Source: JAKVKY01 sp964293585 (lineage in GTDB: Bacteria; Bacillota; Negativicutes; Acidaminococcales; Acidaminococcaceae). From it: a stretch of 64,000 nucleotides of DNA. The position numbers and the translations under genes were made by a program. The DNA lies in the NCBI GenBank assembly GCA_964293585.1, contig CAXYYS010000005.1, forward strand, positions 7,259-71,258, read 5' to 3'. Below are positions 1 to 9,626 of this stretch, one piece after another. Within the stretch, counting starts at the first letter, position 1; each line of letters opens with the position of its first letter. The notes below the pieces were generated by a model. The model was not told the DNA's origin. It saw only the letters and a program-made list of their open reading frames with translations, and searched no databases.

Positions 1-2453
1 TGGAGAAGATCAATTCCCTGGAGCCGGAGATGCAGTCTCTCAGTTCTGCAAACCTGGCAGCCAAGACCTCGGAATTTAAAGTGCGCCTCGCTAAAGGCGA
101 GACGCTGGAGGATATTCTGCCGGAAGCTTTTGCCGTAGTGCGGGAAGCTTCTAAGCGTGTCACCGGGTTGCGCCATTTTGATGTACAGTTAGTAGGCGGT
201 GTGGTATTGCACCGCGGCAAGATTGCCGAGATGCGTACCGGCGAAGGCAAAACCCTGGTAGCAACCCTGCCGGTATATTTGAATGCGCTTACCGGTAAAG
301 GCGTGCACGTAGTAACGGTCAACGATTATCTGGCCCGCCGCGACAGCCAGGACATGGGACGTATTTATAAGTTCCTGGGGTTGTCCGTGGGTCTGATTGT
401 TCATGACCTGGATTATCCGGAACGCAAGGCCGCCTATCAGGCGGATGTCACCTACGGTACCAATAATGAGTTTGGTTTCGACTACCTGCGTGATAACATG
501 GTCGTCGACCTGGATCAGATGGTACAACGGGAACTGAATTATTGTATCGTGGACGAAGTGGACTCCATCCTGATTGATGAAGCCCGTACGCCTTTGATTA
601 TTTCCGGTCCCGGTGAGAAATCTACAGACCTGTACAAGGTACTGGCTCATGTGGTTTCCAACATGGTGGAGGGTGAAGACTACACCCTGGATGAGAAACA
701 GAAACAGGTGGCACCTACGGAAGTAGGTATTGCCAAAGCTGAAAAGATGCTGGGCATTGAGAACCTGTACGATGCTACCCATGGTGTGGACTATTCCCAT
801 CATTTAATGTGCGCCTTGAAAGCCAAGGCCATGATGAAACGTGACCGGGACTATGTGGTCAAGGATAACGAGATTATTATCGTGGATGAGTTTACCGGCC
901 GTCTGATGTTTGGCCGCCGTTTCTCTGAAGGCCTGCACCAGGCTATCGAAGCCAAAGAAGGCGTCAAGGTACAGCGGGAAAGCCAAACTCTGGCCACGAT
1001 TACGTTCCAGAACTATTTCCGTATGTATCACAAGCTGTCCGGCATGACCGGTACCGCTAAGACGGAAGAGCAGGAATTCCAGAAGATTTACAAGCTGGAC
1101 GTTATCGTCATTCCTACTAATAAACCCATGATCCGTATTGACTATCCGGACGTGATTTATAAGACCCGCCGGGCAAAATACAAGGCTGCGGCTAACGAGA
1201 TTGAAGAGTGCCATAAGCTGGGCCGTCCGGTTCTGGTAGGCACCACTTCTATCACCCAGTCTGAAGAATTGAGCGCTATCTTAAAGAAACGCGGTATTCC
1301 CCATAATGTGCTGAATGCCAAGTTCCATGAAAAGGAAGCTGAGATTATCGCCCAGGCTGGACAGCCCAATGCCGTGACCATCGCCACCAACATGGCCGGT
1401 CGTGGTACGGATATTATGCTGGGACCGGGTGTACCCGCTATGGGCGGCCTGCATATCGTAGGCACGGAACGCCATGAAAGCCGGCGTATTGATAACCAGC
1501 TGCGTGGCCGCTGCGCCCGTCAGGGTGATCCAGGCAGTGCCCGTTTCTATCTGTCCCTGGAAGATGATCTGATGCGTATTTTCGGCAGCGATAATATTTC
1601 CGGTATCATGGATAAGCTGGGCATGGACGAGGACGAACCCATTGAGCACAAACTGGTTACCCGTTCTATCGAGCAGGCCCAGAAGAAGATTGAAACCAGA
1701 AACTTTAATATTCGTAAACAAGTGCTGGAATATGATGACGTGATGAACCAGCAGCGCGAGGTTATCTACGGCCAGCGCCGCCAGATTTTGGAACAGGCCG
1801 ATCTGCGTCCTACCATCATGGACTTTGTGAACAAGATCGTGGAACGGACCCTGGCTATGTATATCCCGCCGGAATCTTATTCCGACCAATGGGATTTAAA
1901 GTCACTGATCACGTATGCCGAAGATTTTTATGCATTCAAAGGTCAGCTGACCGTGGAAAAATTGCAGGACCTGAGCCGCGAAGAAATGGGCGAGTATCTG
2001 CATAAACTGGCCGAAGACAACTACAAACTGCATGAAGAGGAAATCGGTCCCGATATTATGCGGGAACTGGAAAACCTGGTCATGTTAAAAGTAGTGGACA
2101 GCCACTGGATGGAACACCTGGATGCCATGGATATGCTCCGGGACGGCGTAGGCCTGCGTGCGTACGGCCAAAAAGATCCTCTGGTGGAATACAAGTTCGA
2201 AGCTTACGACATGTTTGAAAGCATGGTGGAAGCTATTGAGGATGATGTGGTCCGCTATATTTACCGGGTGAATATCGTTAGCCAGCCTCAGGTTGAGGAC
2301 CATCTGGTCAATGCCTCTACCAACGACCCATCCGGGTCCGGCGAGGATAGCAAGAAAAAACCGGTGGTCAACAAGACCGAGATTGGCCGCAATGACCTCT
2401 GCCCCTGTGGCAGCGGCAAAAAGTATAAGAACTGCTGCGGCAAGGATAAGTAA
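1..2453 (+). CDS. secA: Preprotein translocase ATPase SecA (5' truncated by window)
   Basis: SecA is the motor ATPase that pushes unfolded preproteins through SecYEG. The frame is open from base 3 and the first visible residues (EKINSLEPEM) lie inside the usual SecA N-terminus, so the true start is upstream of the window; roughly 30 residues are probably missing. Visible motifs are the Walker A region (MRTGEGKT), the DEAD-type box (VDEVDSILIDEART), the helicase motif MAGRGTDIMLG and a C-terminal SEC-C zinc motif (CPCGSGKKYKNCC) that normally binds SecB or ribosomes. The methionine at base 30 is an internal residue, not the start. A hairpin separates it from prfB, the usual downstream neighbour in Firmicutes. 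Identification is certain. Confidence 0.98.
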   Translation, partial: EKINSLEPEMQSLSSANLAAKTSEFKVRLAKGETLEDILPEAFAVVREASKRVTGLRHFDVQLVGGVVLHRGKIAEMRTGEGKTLVATLPVYLNALTGKGVHVVTVNDYLARRDSQDMGRIYKFLGLSVGLIVHDLDYPERKAAYQADVTYGTNNEFGFDYLRDNMVVDLDQMVQRELNYCIVDEVDSILIDEARTPLIISGPGEKSTDLYKVLAHVVSNMVEGEDYTLDEKQKQVAPTEVGIAKAEKMLGIENLYDATHGVDYSHHLMCALKAKAMMKRDRDYVVKDNEIIIVDEFTGRLMFGRRFSEGLHQAIEAKEGVKVQRESQTLATITFQNYFRMYHKLSGMTGTAKTEEQEFQKIYKLDVIVIPTNKPMIRIDYPDVIYKTRRAKYKAAANEIEECHKLGRPVLVGTTSITQSEELSAILKKRGIPHNVLNAKFHEKEAEIIAQAGQPNAVTIATNMAGRGTDIMLGPGVPAMGGLHIVGTERHESRRIDNQLRGRCARQGDPGSARFYLSLEDDLMRIFGSDNISGIMDKLGMDEDEPIEHKLVTRSIEQAQKKIETRNFNIRKQVLEYDDVMNQQREVIYGQRRQILEQADLRPTIMDFVNKIVERTLAMYIPPESYSDQWDLKSLITYAEDFYAFKGQLTVEKLQDLSREEMGEYLHKLAEDNYKLHEEEIGPDIMRELENLVMLKVVDSHWMEHLDAMDMLRDGVGLRAYGQKDPLVEYKFEAYDMFESMVEAIEDDVVRYIYRVNIVSQPQVEDHLVNASTNDPSGSGEDSKKKPVVNKTEIGRNDLCPCGSGKKYKNCCGKDK

Positions 2454-2455
2454 GT

Positions 2456-2488
2456 AATTACCACGCCCCGGCGTGGTAATTCTAATTT
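2456..2488 (+). terminator. Hairpin between secA and prfB
   Basis: A near-perfect 12-bp inverted repeat (2456-2467 with 2470-2481) is followed by a short T-rich stretch. It lies directly after the secA stop and 18 bases ahead of the prfB ribosome binding site. It can act as a partial terminator or as an mRNA-end stabiliser between the two genes. Confidence 0.6.
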
Positions 2489-2505
2489 TAAAGGATGTGA
2501 TTGCA

Positions 2506-3619
2506 GTGTTACTTGAGGAATACAAACCTATTATTGAGGACGCCAAGAAAAAACTGACAGCGATGAGGGATTCTCTTTGACATCGCTCGTAAAACAGACC
2601 GTATCGCGGAATTAGAGCATCGCATGGGCGAAGCCACTTTCTGGGATGATCCGGACAAGGCGCAACAAGTTTCCAAGCAGGTTACGGATTTAAAGACAGA
2701 GGTAGATGGTTTTAACGCCCTGTGTGGCAAGATTGAAGATGTAGAGATCCTGTGGCAGATGGCCTCGGAAGAAAAAGACGACTCGCTGCTGCCGGATATT
2801 GATAAGGAAGTACAGGAAGCACAGACCCAGCTGCAACATCTGGAGCTGGGGATGCTTCTGTCCGGCGAGTATGACGCTAACAACGCCATCATGACCCTGC
2901 ATGCAGGCGCCGGCGGTACCGAAGCCCAGGACTGGACCAGTATGTTACTCAGGATGTTTACCCGTTTTGCGGAACGTAATGGCTACCAGGTGGCTTTGCT
3001 GGACTTGCTGCCCGGTGAAGAAGCCGGGGTAAAAAGTGCCACCCTGATGATTAACGGACACAATGCCTACGGATTTTTGCGCAGTGAAAAAGGCGTGCAC
3101 CGTCTGGTGCGTATCTCGCCTTTCGACGCCAATGCCAGAAGACATACTTCGTTTTCAGCGGTAGACGTGATGCCGGAGCTGGATGAAACCGTGCAGGTAA
3201 ACCTGAACATGGATGATGTGCGGGTAGATACCTACCGTGCCAGCGGCGCCGGCGGCCAGAAGGTTAATAAAACTTCTTCCGCCGTCCGGATGACGCACCT
3301 GCCTACGGGTATCGTGGTGCAGTGTCAGAACGAGCGCAGCCAGGTGCAGAACCGGGAACGCTGTCTGCAGATGCTGCGTGCCAAGCTCTATGCATATGAG
3401 AAGGAAAAGCAGGATGCCAAGATTAGCGATATCGCCGGTGAATACCAGGCCATCGAGTGGGGCAGCCAGATTCGCTCTTATGTGTTCCAGCCCTATACGA
3501 TGGTAAAAGACCACCGCACCAACTGGGAAACCGGTAACGTGCAGGCGGTAATGGATGGAGATTTAAAACCGTTCGTGGAAGCTTATCTGCGGGCAGAATT
3601 TAATGCCAAACGGGTCTGA
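2506..3619 (+). CDS. prfB: Peptide chain release factor 2, expressed by programmed +1 frameshift
   Basis: RF2 recognises UGA and UAA and triggers peptide release. The start is GTG at 2506, preceded by AAGGA at about 10 nt. Codon 25 is an in-frame TGA (2578-2580). Shifting +1 at CTT-TGA-C continues into the main frame through IARKTDRIAELEHRMGEATF, giving about 370 residues, the normal RF2 length. The main frame shows the stop-codon recognition tripeptide SPF (in VRISPFDANA) and the catalytic GGQ (in GAGGQKVNK). An annotation that ignores the shift would start wrongly at the ATG at 2624 and lose the N-terminal domain. RF2 controls its own level this way, because low RF2 lets ribosomes pause at UGA and shift. 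Confidence 0.96.
2566..2581 (+). promoter_or_regulatory. prfB programmed +1 frameshift site
   Basis: The slippery CTT at 2575 is followed by TGA C (2578-2581). An internal Shine-Dalgarno-like AGGG begins 9 nt before the CTT, the same distance as in the well-known E. coli prfB site (AGGGGGTATCTTTGAC). Frames before and after the site join only by a +1 shift. Confidence 0.95.
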
Positions 3620-3662
3620 ACGGACGCGTTGAACTAAGGCAGAAGTTAGTGGAGATGTGCAG

Positions 3663-5783
3663 ATGAAAAATCGTTACAACCATATTTTAGTAGCAATCAT
3701 ATTGCTGAGCCTGGTGTGCGGTTTGTGGCTGGTTTACAACCGCTATAAGGTGGAAGTGCGTAACGATACGGTAGAGATGGTGATGGACTACCAGATCCTG
3801 AAACGGATTGCTGACTGGGAAGGGCTTAGCGAACGCAGCGTCCTCAACCAGTTTAAGGATGCGGGCATCACGACCCTGGCAGTTTATGACACGACCCTGG
3901 AACGTCTGGACAAGGACGGTTCCATCGTGGCCATCCCCGGCAAGGATCTGCTGCGTAACTCTAAAGACAGCACCGGCGGCGGGGTGTTTAAACAACTGGC
4001 CCAGCGCGGTGAGCTTAAATATGATGCCGTTTATATTGCCGAAGGCGACAGTAAATCCGTCTTCAGTGAACTTTTGACCGACCTGCGTTTGCGCTACGGA
4101 TTTAACCGGGTATCCATCGTAGGTAATAATCCTGTTATCCTGGAAGTAAAGGGTGATCCCCGGGAACTGGATCTGGTGGATTATGAACATAAGACGCCGC
4201 TGATGCAGGCGCCTTTGGGCCTGTCTTCTAAAGAGATGCGCAACGTCAGGAATGCCGGCTTTAATGTGGTGGTACGCCCCCAGAATTATCTGCCGGTTTC
4301 CCGTCAGGCCATTGACAATATCTTCGCCAGGATTGCGGCTTCGGGAGCCAAGGTTACGGCTTACCTGCCCAGCGGCGTAGATGTGGTTGGTTATCCTGAC
4401 AATGAATATTATATGAGCCGTCTGCTTCACGATTATGATATCCGGATGGGGCTGATTGAGCATGTGACCCAGCTCCAGTTCGCTAAGTTTAACGGACTCT
4501 CTGATTTATTGGAAGAAAGCAATTATGATGCGGTACGTGTGTACACCATCGACCAGATGGAGAACGGTAAGATTACCATGCCGGAAGGCATGCGCCGTTG
4601 GTCTGTGTCTGATGAGGAACGCAATATCCGTATGAACTATATCCGTCCTTTCCTGAAACCGCAGGGTGCTAAAGATATCCTGCAGCTGAACCTGGATTAT
4701 GTGCGCGGCATCACGGCCAGCGTGCAGAAAGCCGGGTTTAAGATCGGTACGGCCACGGTTCTGCAGCAAACGGGACCTACGACCAGCACTAACTCGTTTG
4801 CCGGTCCTTATTTCCCGCCCAAGCTGGCGGTAGGAATCCTGGCTTTCGGTATTTTTGCCGCCCTGGCGGTTTATCTGAGCCTTTTGGTACAGTTAAGCCT
4901 GCGTCAACAACTGGGGCTGACCATCCTTGGCGGTGGAGCTGCCCTGGTGATCATCTACCTGTCCCGTGGCCTTTTGACCAGGCAGGCCTTGGCCTTTATT
5001 GCCGCCGTCGTGTTCCCGGCTTTGTCCATGAGTGTGATCCTGGATATATGGGAACGGTTCCGGGATAAGACCGGTTCTCTGGCAGCGCTGGTCTTCAACG
5101 CTACCTGGCAGCTGGCACTGGCCATTCTTATTTCCCTGGCGGGAGCTACTTTTATTGCCAGCGTCCTGGGTGACAACCGGTTCTTTTTGGAAGCGGATAT
5201 TTACCGGGGCGTGAAGTTGACCTTTATCCTGCCGCCGCTCCTGGCCGCCCTGCTTTTTATCCGCCGGTACGATATGTTTGATACTGCGGACGGGCAGCCG
5301 CTGAGTCTGGCAGCTCAATTAAAAAGACTGTGCCAGGTTAAACTTTCCGTGGCCCATCTTCTGGTCCTGGCTGTTTTGGGTATCGTGGCCATCGTCTTTG
5401 TGGGACGGAGCGGTCATAGCGCCGGCGTGCCGGTGCCGGCCCTGGAAATTAAACTGCGGGTGCTACTGGAACAGTTAATGTACGCCCGGCCCCGGGAAAA
5501 AGAATTCCTGGTGGGGCATCCGGCATTCTATCTGGCGGCGCTGGCCCTGTATCAGAAATGGCCGCGCATCTGGCAGCTGCTTTTAGTGATGGCGGCTACC
5601 ATCGGCCAGGGATCTCTGGTGCAGACCTTCTGTCATATGCGGACACCGGTACTGATGAGTTATATCCGCGCCCTGGACGGTTATGTCCTGGGAGCCGTCA
5701 TCGGTATTATCGTACTGGGTGTGGTAGCATTGCTGCTGCCGTATGTGCGGAAATGGCAAAGGAGCTTAGTAGCGGATGAGTAA
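3663..5783 (+). CDS. DUF5693-family polytopic membrane protein
   Basis: A protein of about 706 residues. One transmembrane helix sits near residues 8-25, followed by a roughly 350-residue soluble, probably extracytoplasmic, domain. The C-terminal half is a bundle of about eight or nine hydrophobic helices (from LAVGILAFGIFAALAVYLSL to VLGAVIGIIVLGVVALLLPY). I recognise this as the DUF5693 family, whose function is not established. ATG at 3663 is chosen because GGAG lies 8 nt upstream; a GTG two codons earlier is too close to it. The gene overlaps csaB by 8 bases, so the two are translationally coupled, which suggests a role in making or exporting the pyruvylated wall polymer. That role is inferred from context only. 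Confidence 0.75.
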   Translation: MKNRYNHILVAIILLSLVCGLWLVYNRYKVEVRNDTVEMVMDYQILKRIADWEGLSERSVLNQFKDAGITTLAVYDTTLERLDKDGSIVAIPGKDLLRNSKDSTGGGVFKQLAQRGELKYDAVYIAEGDSKSVFSELLTDLRLRYGFNRVSIVGNNPVILEVKGDPRELDLVDYEHKTPLMQAPLGLSSKEMRNVRNAGFNVVVRPQNYLPVSRQAIDNIFARIAASGAKVTAYLPSGVDVVGYPDNEYYMSRLLHDYDIRMGLIEHVTQLQFAKFNGLSDLLEESNYDAVRVYTIDQMENGKITMPEGMRRWSVSDEERNIRMNYIRPFLKPQGAKDILQLNLDYVRGITASVQKAGFKIGTATVLQQTGPTTSTNSFAGPYFPPKLAVGILAFGIFAALAVYLSLLVQLSLRQQLGLTILGGGAALVIIYLSRGLLTRQALAFIAAVVFPALSMSVILDIWERFRDKTGSLAALVFNATWQLALAILISLAGATFIASVLGDNRFFLEADIYRGVKLTFILPPLLAALLFIRRYDMFDTADGQPLSLAAQLKRLCQVKLSVAHLLVLAVLGIVAIVFVGRSGHSAGVPVPALEIKLRVLLEQLMYARPREKEFLVGHPAFYLAALALYQKWPRIWQLLLVMAATIGQGSLVQTFCHMRTPVLMSYIRALDGYVLGAVIGIIVLGVVALLLPYVRKWQRSLVADE

Positions 5784-6873
5784 GATAGTAATCTCCGGTT
5801 ATTATGGTTTTAATAATGCGGGGGATGAAGCGATGCTTACAGCAATCGTGGAAGCCCTGCGTAAGCTGGAGCCGTCGGTAGAACTGACCGTGATTAGCGG
5901 CAATCCTACCGAGACGAAAGCTAAATATCAGGTGGAGTCGATTTATCGTTTTGATGCCCCGCAGATTTTAGCGGCGCTCAAGCAGACAGATTTACTGATC
6001 AGCGGCGGCGGCAGTTTGCTGCAGGACGTGACCAGTAAAAAAAGTTTGTTGTATTATCTGAGCGTGTTGGCGGCGGCCAAACATTTCGGGAAAAAAGTCA
6101 TGCTTTTTGCCCAGGGTATCGGCCCCATCCGCTGTTCTTTCCTCAGAACCATGACCAAATGGGTGTGCCGGCAGGCAGATCTGATTACGGTGCGGGATGA
6201 GGAATCCAAGGCGGAACTGGAGCGTCTGGGTATTGACGGTAGTCAGGTCCGGGTTACGGCGGACGCGGTGTTGTCCCTGGAAACGGTGTCCCGTTTCAGG
6301 GGGATGGACATCCTGCGCCAGGCCGGTCTGGATTTGGAGAAACCCCTGATCGGGGTGTCGGTACGGCACTGGGAGAATGACAAGATGTGTCTGCAGGCAC
6401 TGGGCAAAGCTTTGCACCGTTTAGGCGAAGAAAAAGGCGCCCAGGTGGTGCTCCTGCCTTTACAGAATCCTACCGATATTCCGGTCTGTGATGACCTGAG
6501 TTTTTATATCCCGGATATTCCCGGAAGCAAGGTTGTTTTGTTGCACGATAAATATACCACCGAAGAATTTTTAAGCATCATCGCCAACTTTAAGTTGTTG
6601 GTGGGGATGCGTCTGCATGCCCTGGTGTTTGCTGCGGTGATGCAGGTACCGTTCCTGGCCATCTCTTATGACCCTAAGGTGGATGCTTTTGTGCATGCCG
6701 TGGACGGTGTCCTGGCGGGCACGATTGCTTCCCTGCAGGAAGAAGATGTGGTCCGGGAAGCCAAAAAGTTGTGGGATGATCCCTTGGAGGAACAAAAAGA
6801 ACGTCTGGAAGCTTTGCGGACTTTATCGCAAAGTAACGTGGAGCAGGCTTTGGCCTTGCTGCAACGCAGTTAG
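5776..6873 (+). CDS. csaB: Polysaccharide pyruvyl transferase CsaB
   Basis: CsaB adds pyruvate ketal groups to peptidoglycan-linked polymers, creating the ligand for SLH domains. In Negativicutes SLH proteins tether the outer membrane to the wall. The 365-residue protein begins with a typical ISGYYGFNNAGDEAML nucleotide-sugar-transferase-like start. It carries the internal SGGGSLLQDVTSKKSLLYYL motif and a late GMRLHALVFA motif, both characteristic of the PS_pyruv_trans family. The start ATG at 5776 overlaps the end of the DUF5693 gene. No sequence defect is seen. The exact acceptor polymer cannot be read from sequence. Confidence 0.9.
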   Translation: MSKIVISGYYGFNNAGDEAMLTAIVEALRKLEPSVELTVISGNPTETKAKYQVESIYRFDAPQILAALKQTDLLISGGGSLLQDVTSKKSLLYYLSVLAAAKHFGKKVMLFAQGIGPIRCSFLRTMTKWVCRQADLITVRDEESKAELERLGIDGSQVRVTADAVLSLETVSRFRGMDILRQAGLDLEKPLIGVSVRHWENDKMCLQALGKALHRLGEEKGAQVVLLPLQNPTDIPVCDDLSFYIPDIPGSKVVLLHDKYTTEEFLSIIANFKLLVGMRLHALVFAAVMQVPFLAISYDPKVDAFVHAVDGVLAGTIASLQEEDVVREAKKLWDDPLEEQKERLEALRTLSQSNVEQALALLQRS

Positions 6874-6895
6874 TTTTCCAGGAAGGAGTTTTATC

Positions 6896-7582
6896 TTGTT
6901 ACTGATGACCGATGTAAGTAAAACATATCCGGGCGGCAATGTGGCCCTGAAGGAAGTTAATATCCATATCCAGCCCGGCGAGTTCGTGTTTGTGGTAGGA
7001 CCTAGCGGCGCCGGTAAATCTACTTTTATCAAGATGCTGTTCCGGGAGGTGCTGCCCACTACGGGTACCATCCTGGTCAACGGGGTGGATATCCTGGCGT
7101 TAAAGCCCAGGGAGATTCCCTATATGCGCCGCCAGTTAGGTATCATCTTTCAGGATTACCGTTTGCTGCCGGACCGGACCGTGTACGATAACGTGGCCTT
7201 TGCCATGCAGGTTATTGAGACCCCGTACCGCAAGATTAAACGCCGGGTCTTAAATGTCCTGGACCTGGTGGGTCTGCGCCGTCGTGCCAATTCTTATCCT
7301 AACGAGCTTTCCGGTGGTGAACAGCAGCGTATCGCAATTGCCAGGGCTATTGTTAATGACCCGTTGCTGGTGATTGCCGACGAACCTACCGGCAACCTGG
7401 ATCCGGAAACCGGTATGGAGATCATGCAGATTTTCTCCGAGATTAACGAGAACGGCACCACCATTGTGATGGCCACCCATGATAAGGATATCGTAGACTC
7501 CATGGGTAAGCGCGTTGTGGCTATTGAAAAGGGCCGTATTGTCAGAGACGAACGTAACGGGGTATACGGGTATGAGTCTTAG
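6896..7582 (+). CDS. ftsE: Cell-division ATP-binding protein FtsE
   Basis: FtsE is the cytoplasmic ATPase of the FtsEX complex, which switches on peptidoglycan hydrolases at the wall during growth and division. The protein is 228 residues. It has Walker A (GPSGAGKST), the Q-loop region (LGIIFQDYRLL), the signature LSGGEQQR and Walker B (LLVIADEPTGNLDP). A TTG start at 6896 is preferred because GGAAGGAG precedes it by about 8 nt; an ATG three codons later is further from the ribosome binding site than usual. It overlaps ftsX by 11 bases, as usual for this pair. Confidence 0.95.
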   Translation: MLLMTDVSKTYPGGNVALKEVNIHIQPGEFVFVVGPSGAGKSTFIKMLFREVLPTTGTILVNGVDILALKPREIPYMRRQLGIIFQDYRLLPDRTVYDNVAFAMQVIETPYRKIKRRVLNVLDLVGLRRRANSYPNELSGGEQQRIAIARAIVNDPLLVIADEPTGNLDPETGMEIMQIFSEINENGTTIVMATHDKDIVDSMGKRVVAIEKGRIVRDERNGVYGYES

Positions 7583-8459
7583 TACCAAAGAATATTTTAT
7601 CAGAGAAACATACAAATCTATCCGCCGGAACGGGTTCATGAGTTTCGCTTCCGTTTCCACGGTGGCAGTTTCTCTTTTGGTCCTGGGCATGTTCCTGCTC
7701 ATCTTTTTGAACACCAACAATCTGGCTAAATATCTGGAGAGCCAGGTACAGATCACGGTGTATATGCAGGACAACGCCAACGACAAAGATCTGGAAGCCA
7801 TGAGCGGCAAACTGAAAGCTTTGCCCGGTGTGGTTTCGGTGAAACAAGTAAAAAAAGCGGAAGCCTTGAACAGATTTAAGGAACGCCTGGGGGAGCAGGA
7901 AAATTTACTGTCGGCCCTGGGTACGGAAAACCCGTTCCCTAACTCTTTTGAAGTGCAGGTGGATGTGCCGGAACGTATTAAGGAGATTGCTCCGACTATT
8001 CATCAGATGCCTAAGGTGGAGACAGCCAAGTTTGGGCAGGAAGTGGTGGAGCATCTGTTCTCCCTGACACGTATCCTGCGTTTTGGCGGCGTAGTGCTGG
8101 TCCTGTTCCTGTCCTTTGCCACCTTGTTCATCATTTCCAACACTATCAGATTGACCGTGTTCGCCCGGCGGAAGGAAGTCGTGATCATGAAATACGTCGG
8201 GGCTACGGACTGGTTTATCCGCTGGCCGTTTTTGATGGAAGGCATGACGCTGGGTTTTTGGGGCGCCGTGTTTGCGGGAGCTTTTGTGACCATCATTTAT
8301 TCGATGCTGCTCTCAAAGATTTACGCCACGCTGGCCTTTTTCCCGCTGCTGCCCACCTGGCCGACGATGATTTATGTGGATATTTTTATCCTGTTTGTGG
8401 GTACCGCCATCGGTGCCCTGGGCAGTTTCATCTCGTTAAGAAAATTCTTGCGCGTATAG
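7572..8459 (+). CDS. ftsX: Cell-division membrane protein FtsX
   Basis: FtsX is the membrane half of FtsEX. The 295-residue protein has one N-terminal helix (MSFASVSTVAVSLLVLGMFL), then an extracellular domain of about 130 residues that normally contacts the hydrolase partner. Three further helices follow, including VVLVLFLSFATLFIISNTI and the final IFILFVGTAIGALGSFISL. The order ftsE-ftsX-M23 peptidase seen here matches FtsEX systems that drive a coiled-coil hydrolase such as PcsB, or an EnvC-like activator. The start ATG at 7572 lies inside the end of ftsE. Confidence 0.95.
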   Translation: MSLSTKEYFIRETYKSIRRNGFMSFASVSTVAVSLLVLGMFLLIFLNTNNLAKYLESQVQITVYMQDNANDKDLEAMSGKLKALPGVVSVKQVKKAEALNRFKERLGEQENLLSALGTENPFPNSFEVQVDVPERIKEIAPTIHQMPKVETAKFGQEVVEHLFSLTRILRFGGVVLVLFLSFATLFIISNTIRLTVFARRKEVVIMKYVGATDWFIRWPFLMEGMTLGFWGAVFAGAFVTIIYSMLLSKIYATLAFFPLLPTWPTMIYVDIFILFVGTAIGALGSFISLRKFLRV

Positions 8460-8477
8460 TACGGAGGCAAGTAACTA

Positions 8478-9608
8478 ATGATCAAGAGATTTGGTACCGG
8501 TTTGCTGGTGCTCCTCTTAATCTTGTCCCAGATGACCATGGTGTTTGCCGATAGTGTCACGGATAAGAAAGCGGAACTGGATGAGGTGCAGCAGAAGCTG
8601 CAGAAGGCTGATGTGCAGCGGCAAAAAGCTAAAGCCACAGCCGATGAAGCCAGTGCCCGCATGAATGAGGTTGTGGCACAGCTAACCAAGCTGCAGGCGG
8701 ATATTAATGATTTGCAGAAGAAGTCGGATACGCTGCAAAAGGATATTGATGCCAACAGTAAAATTTTAAATGAGAAAAAAGTAAAGATGGAAGGCCGGAT
8801 GAAAATCTACCGCAAACGGTTGCGGGAAATTTACATCAACGGTCAGATTAATTATTTGGATGTGCTTTTAGGCGCCAAAGATTTTAACGATTTTGCCAGC
8901 CGCATGTTCCTGCTGCAGAAAATTATTGCCGGAGACCTGGAACTGGTACAGACCGTGAAACGCGAAGCCGACGAGATTCAGAAACGCCAGGATCTGCTGG
9001 ACAAGCAGATGGCCGAGATCAAGAAAGACCGGGCCAGCCTGGATGAGAAAAAAGTCGCGGCGGAGAAAGCCAGGGAGGAACGTGCCCAGCTGCTCTTTAA
9101 GGCCAATGAAGATAAGGTTAAGAAGGATGCTGACTACGACCGCCTGAACGCCATGAGCGAGAACATCAAAAATATGTTACAGAGTTTGGAGCGTCAGTCC
9201 TCTATGCCGTCTCAGGGCGGTACGGGGCGTTTCATCTGGCCGGTAACAGGGCCTATCACGTCTTATGCCGGCTGGCGTACGCATCCTGTCTTTGGTACTA
9301 CCCGTTACCACAGCGGTATTGATATTGCCGTGGATTCCGGTACGCCGGTAAAGGCGGCCGATACGGGTACGGTGGTTTACTCCGGCTGGATGGGCGGTTA
9401 TGGCTACGCAGTCATGATTAACCATGGCAACGGCCTGGTAACCATTTACGGCCACAACTCGAGGCTGCTGGTCAGCGAAGGTCAGTCCGTAACCCAGGGC
9501 GATGTGATCGCCCGGTCCGGCAGTACCGGCTGGTCTACCGGTCCGCACGTGCATTTTGAAGCGCGTTTACACGGCGAGGTTGTGGATCCACTGAATTATC
9601 TGCCCTAA
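8478..9608 (+). CDS. Coiled-coil M23 (LytM) peptidase, probable FtsEX partner
   Basis: A secreted 376-residue protein with a signal peptide (cleavage near VFA-DS, residue 25). A long charged coiled coil follows, about residues 26-240. The C-terminal domain is M23/LytM. The zinc ligands appear intact, with H and D in RYHSGIDIAV and the H-x-H in GPHVHFE. It is therefore likely an active endopeptidase rather than an EnvC-type pseudo-enzyme. The layout (signal, coiled coil, hydrolase) and the position 18 bases after ftsX argue that FtsEX controls it at the wall. SD GGAGG precedes ATG at 8478. The substrate bond is not predictable from sequence. Confidence 0.9.
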   Translation: MIKRFGTGLLVLLLILSQMTMVFADSVTDKKAELDEVQQKLQKADVQRQKAKATADEASARMNEVVAQLTKLQADINDLQKKSDTLQKDIDANSKILNEKKVKMEGRMKIYRKRLREIYINGQINYLDVLLGAKDFNDFASRMFLLQKIIAGDLELVQTVKREADEIQKRQDLLDKQMAEIKKDRASLDEKKVAAEKAREERAQLLFKANEDKVKKDADYDRLNAMSENIKNMLQSLERQSSMPSQGGTGRFIWPVTGPITSYAGWRTHPVFGTTRYHSGIDIAVDSGTPVKAADTGTVVYSGWMGGYGYAVMINHGNGLVTIYGHNSRLLVSEGQSVTQGDVIARSGSTGWSTGPHVHFEARLHGEVVDPLNYLP

Positions 9609-9626
9609 GAAAGTTGAGGAAGCATT

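Noticed and set aside
189..803. Long minus-strand open frames inside secA and other genes
   Set aside because: They are opposite-strand shadows of strong coding sequence, without ribosome sites or recognisable domains.
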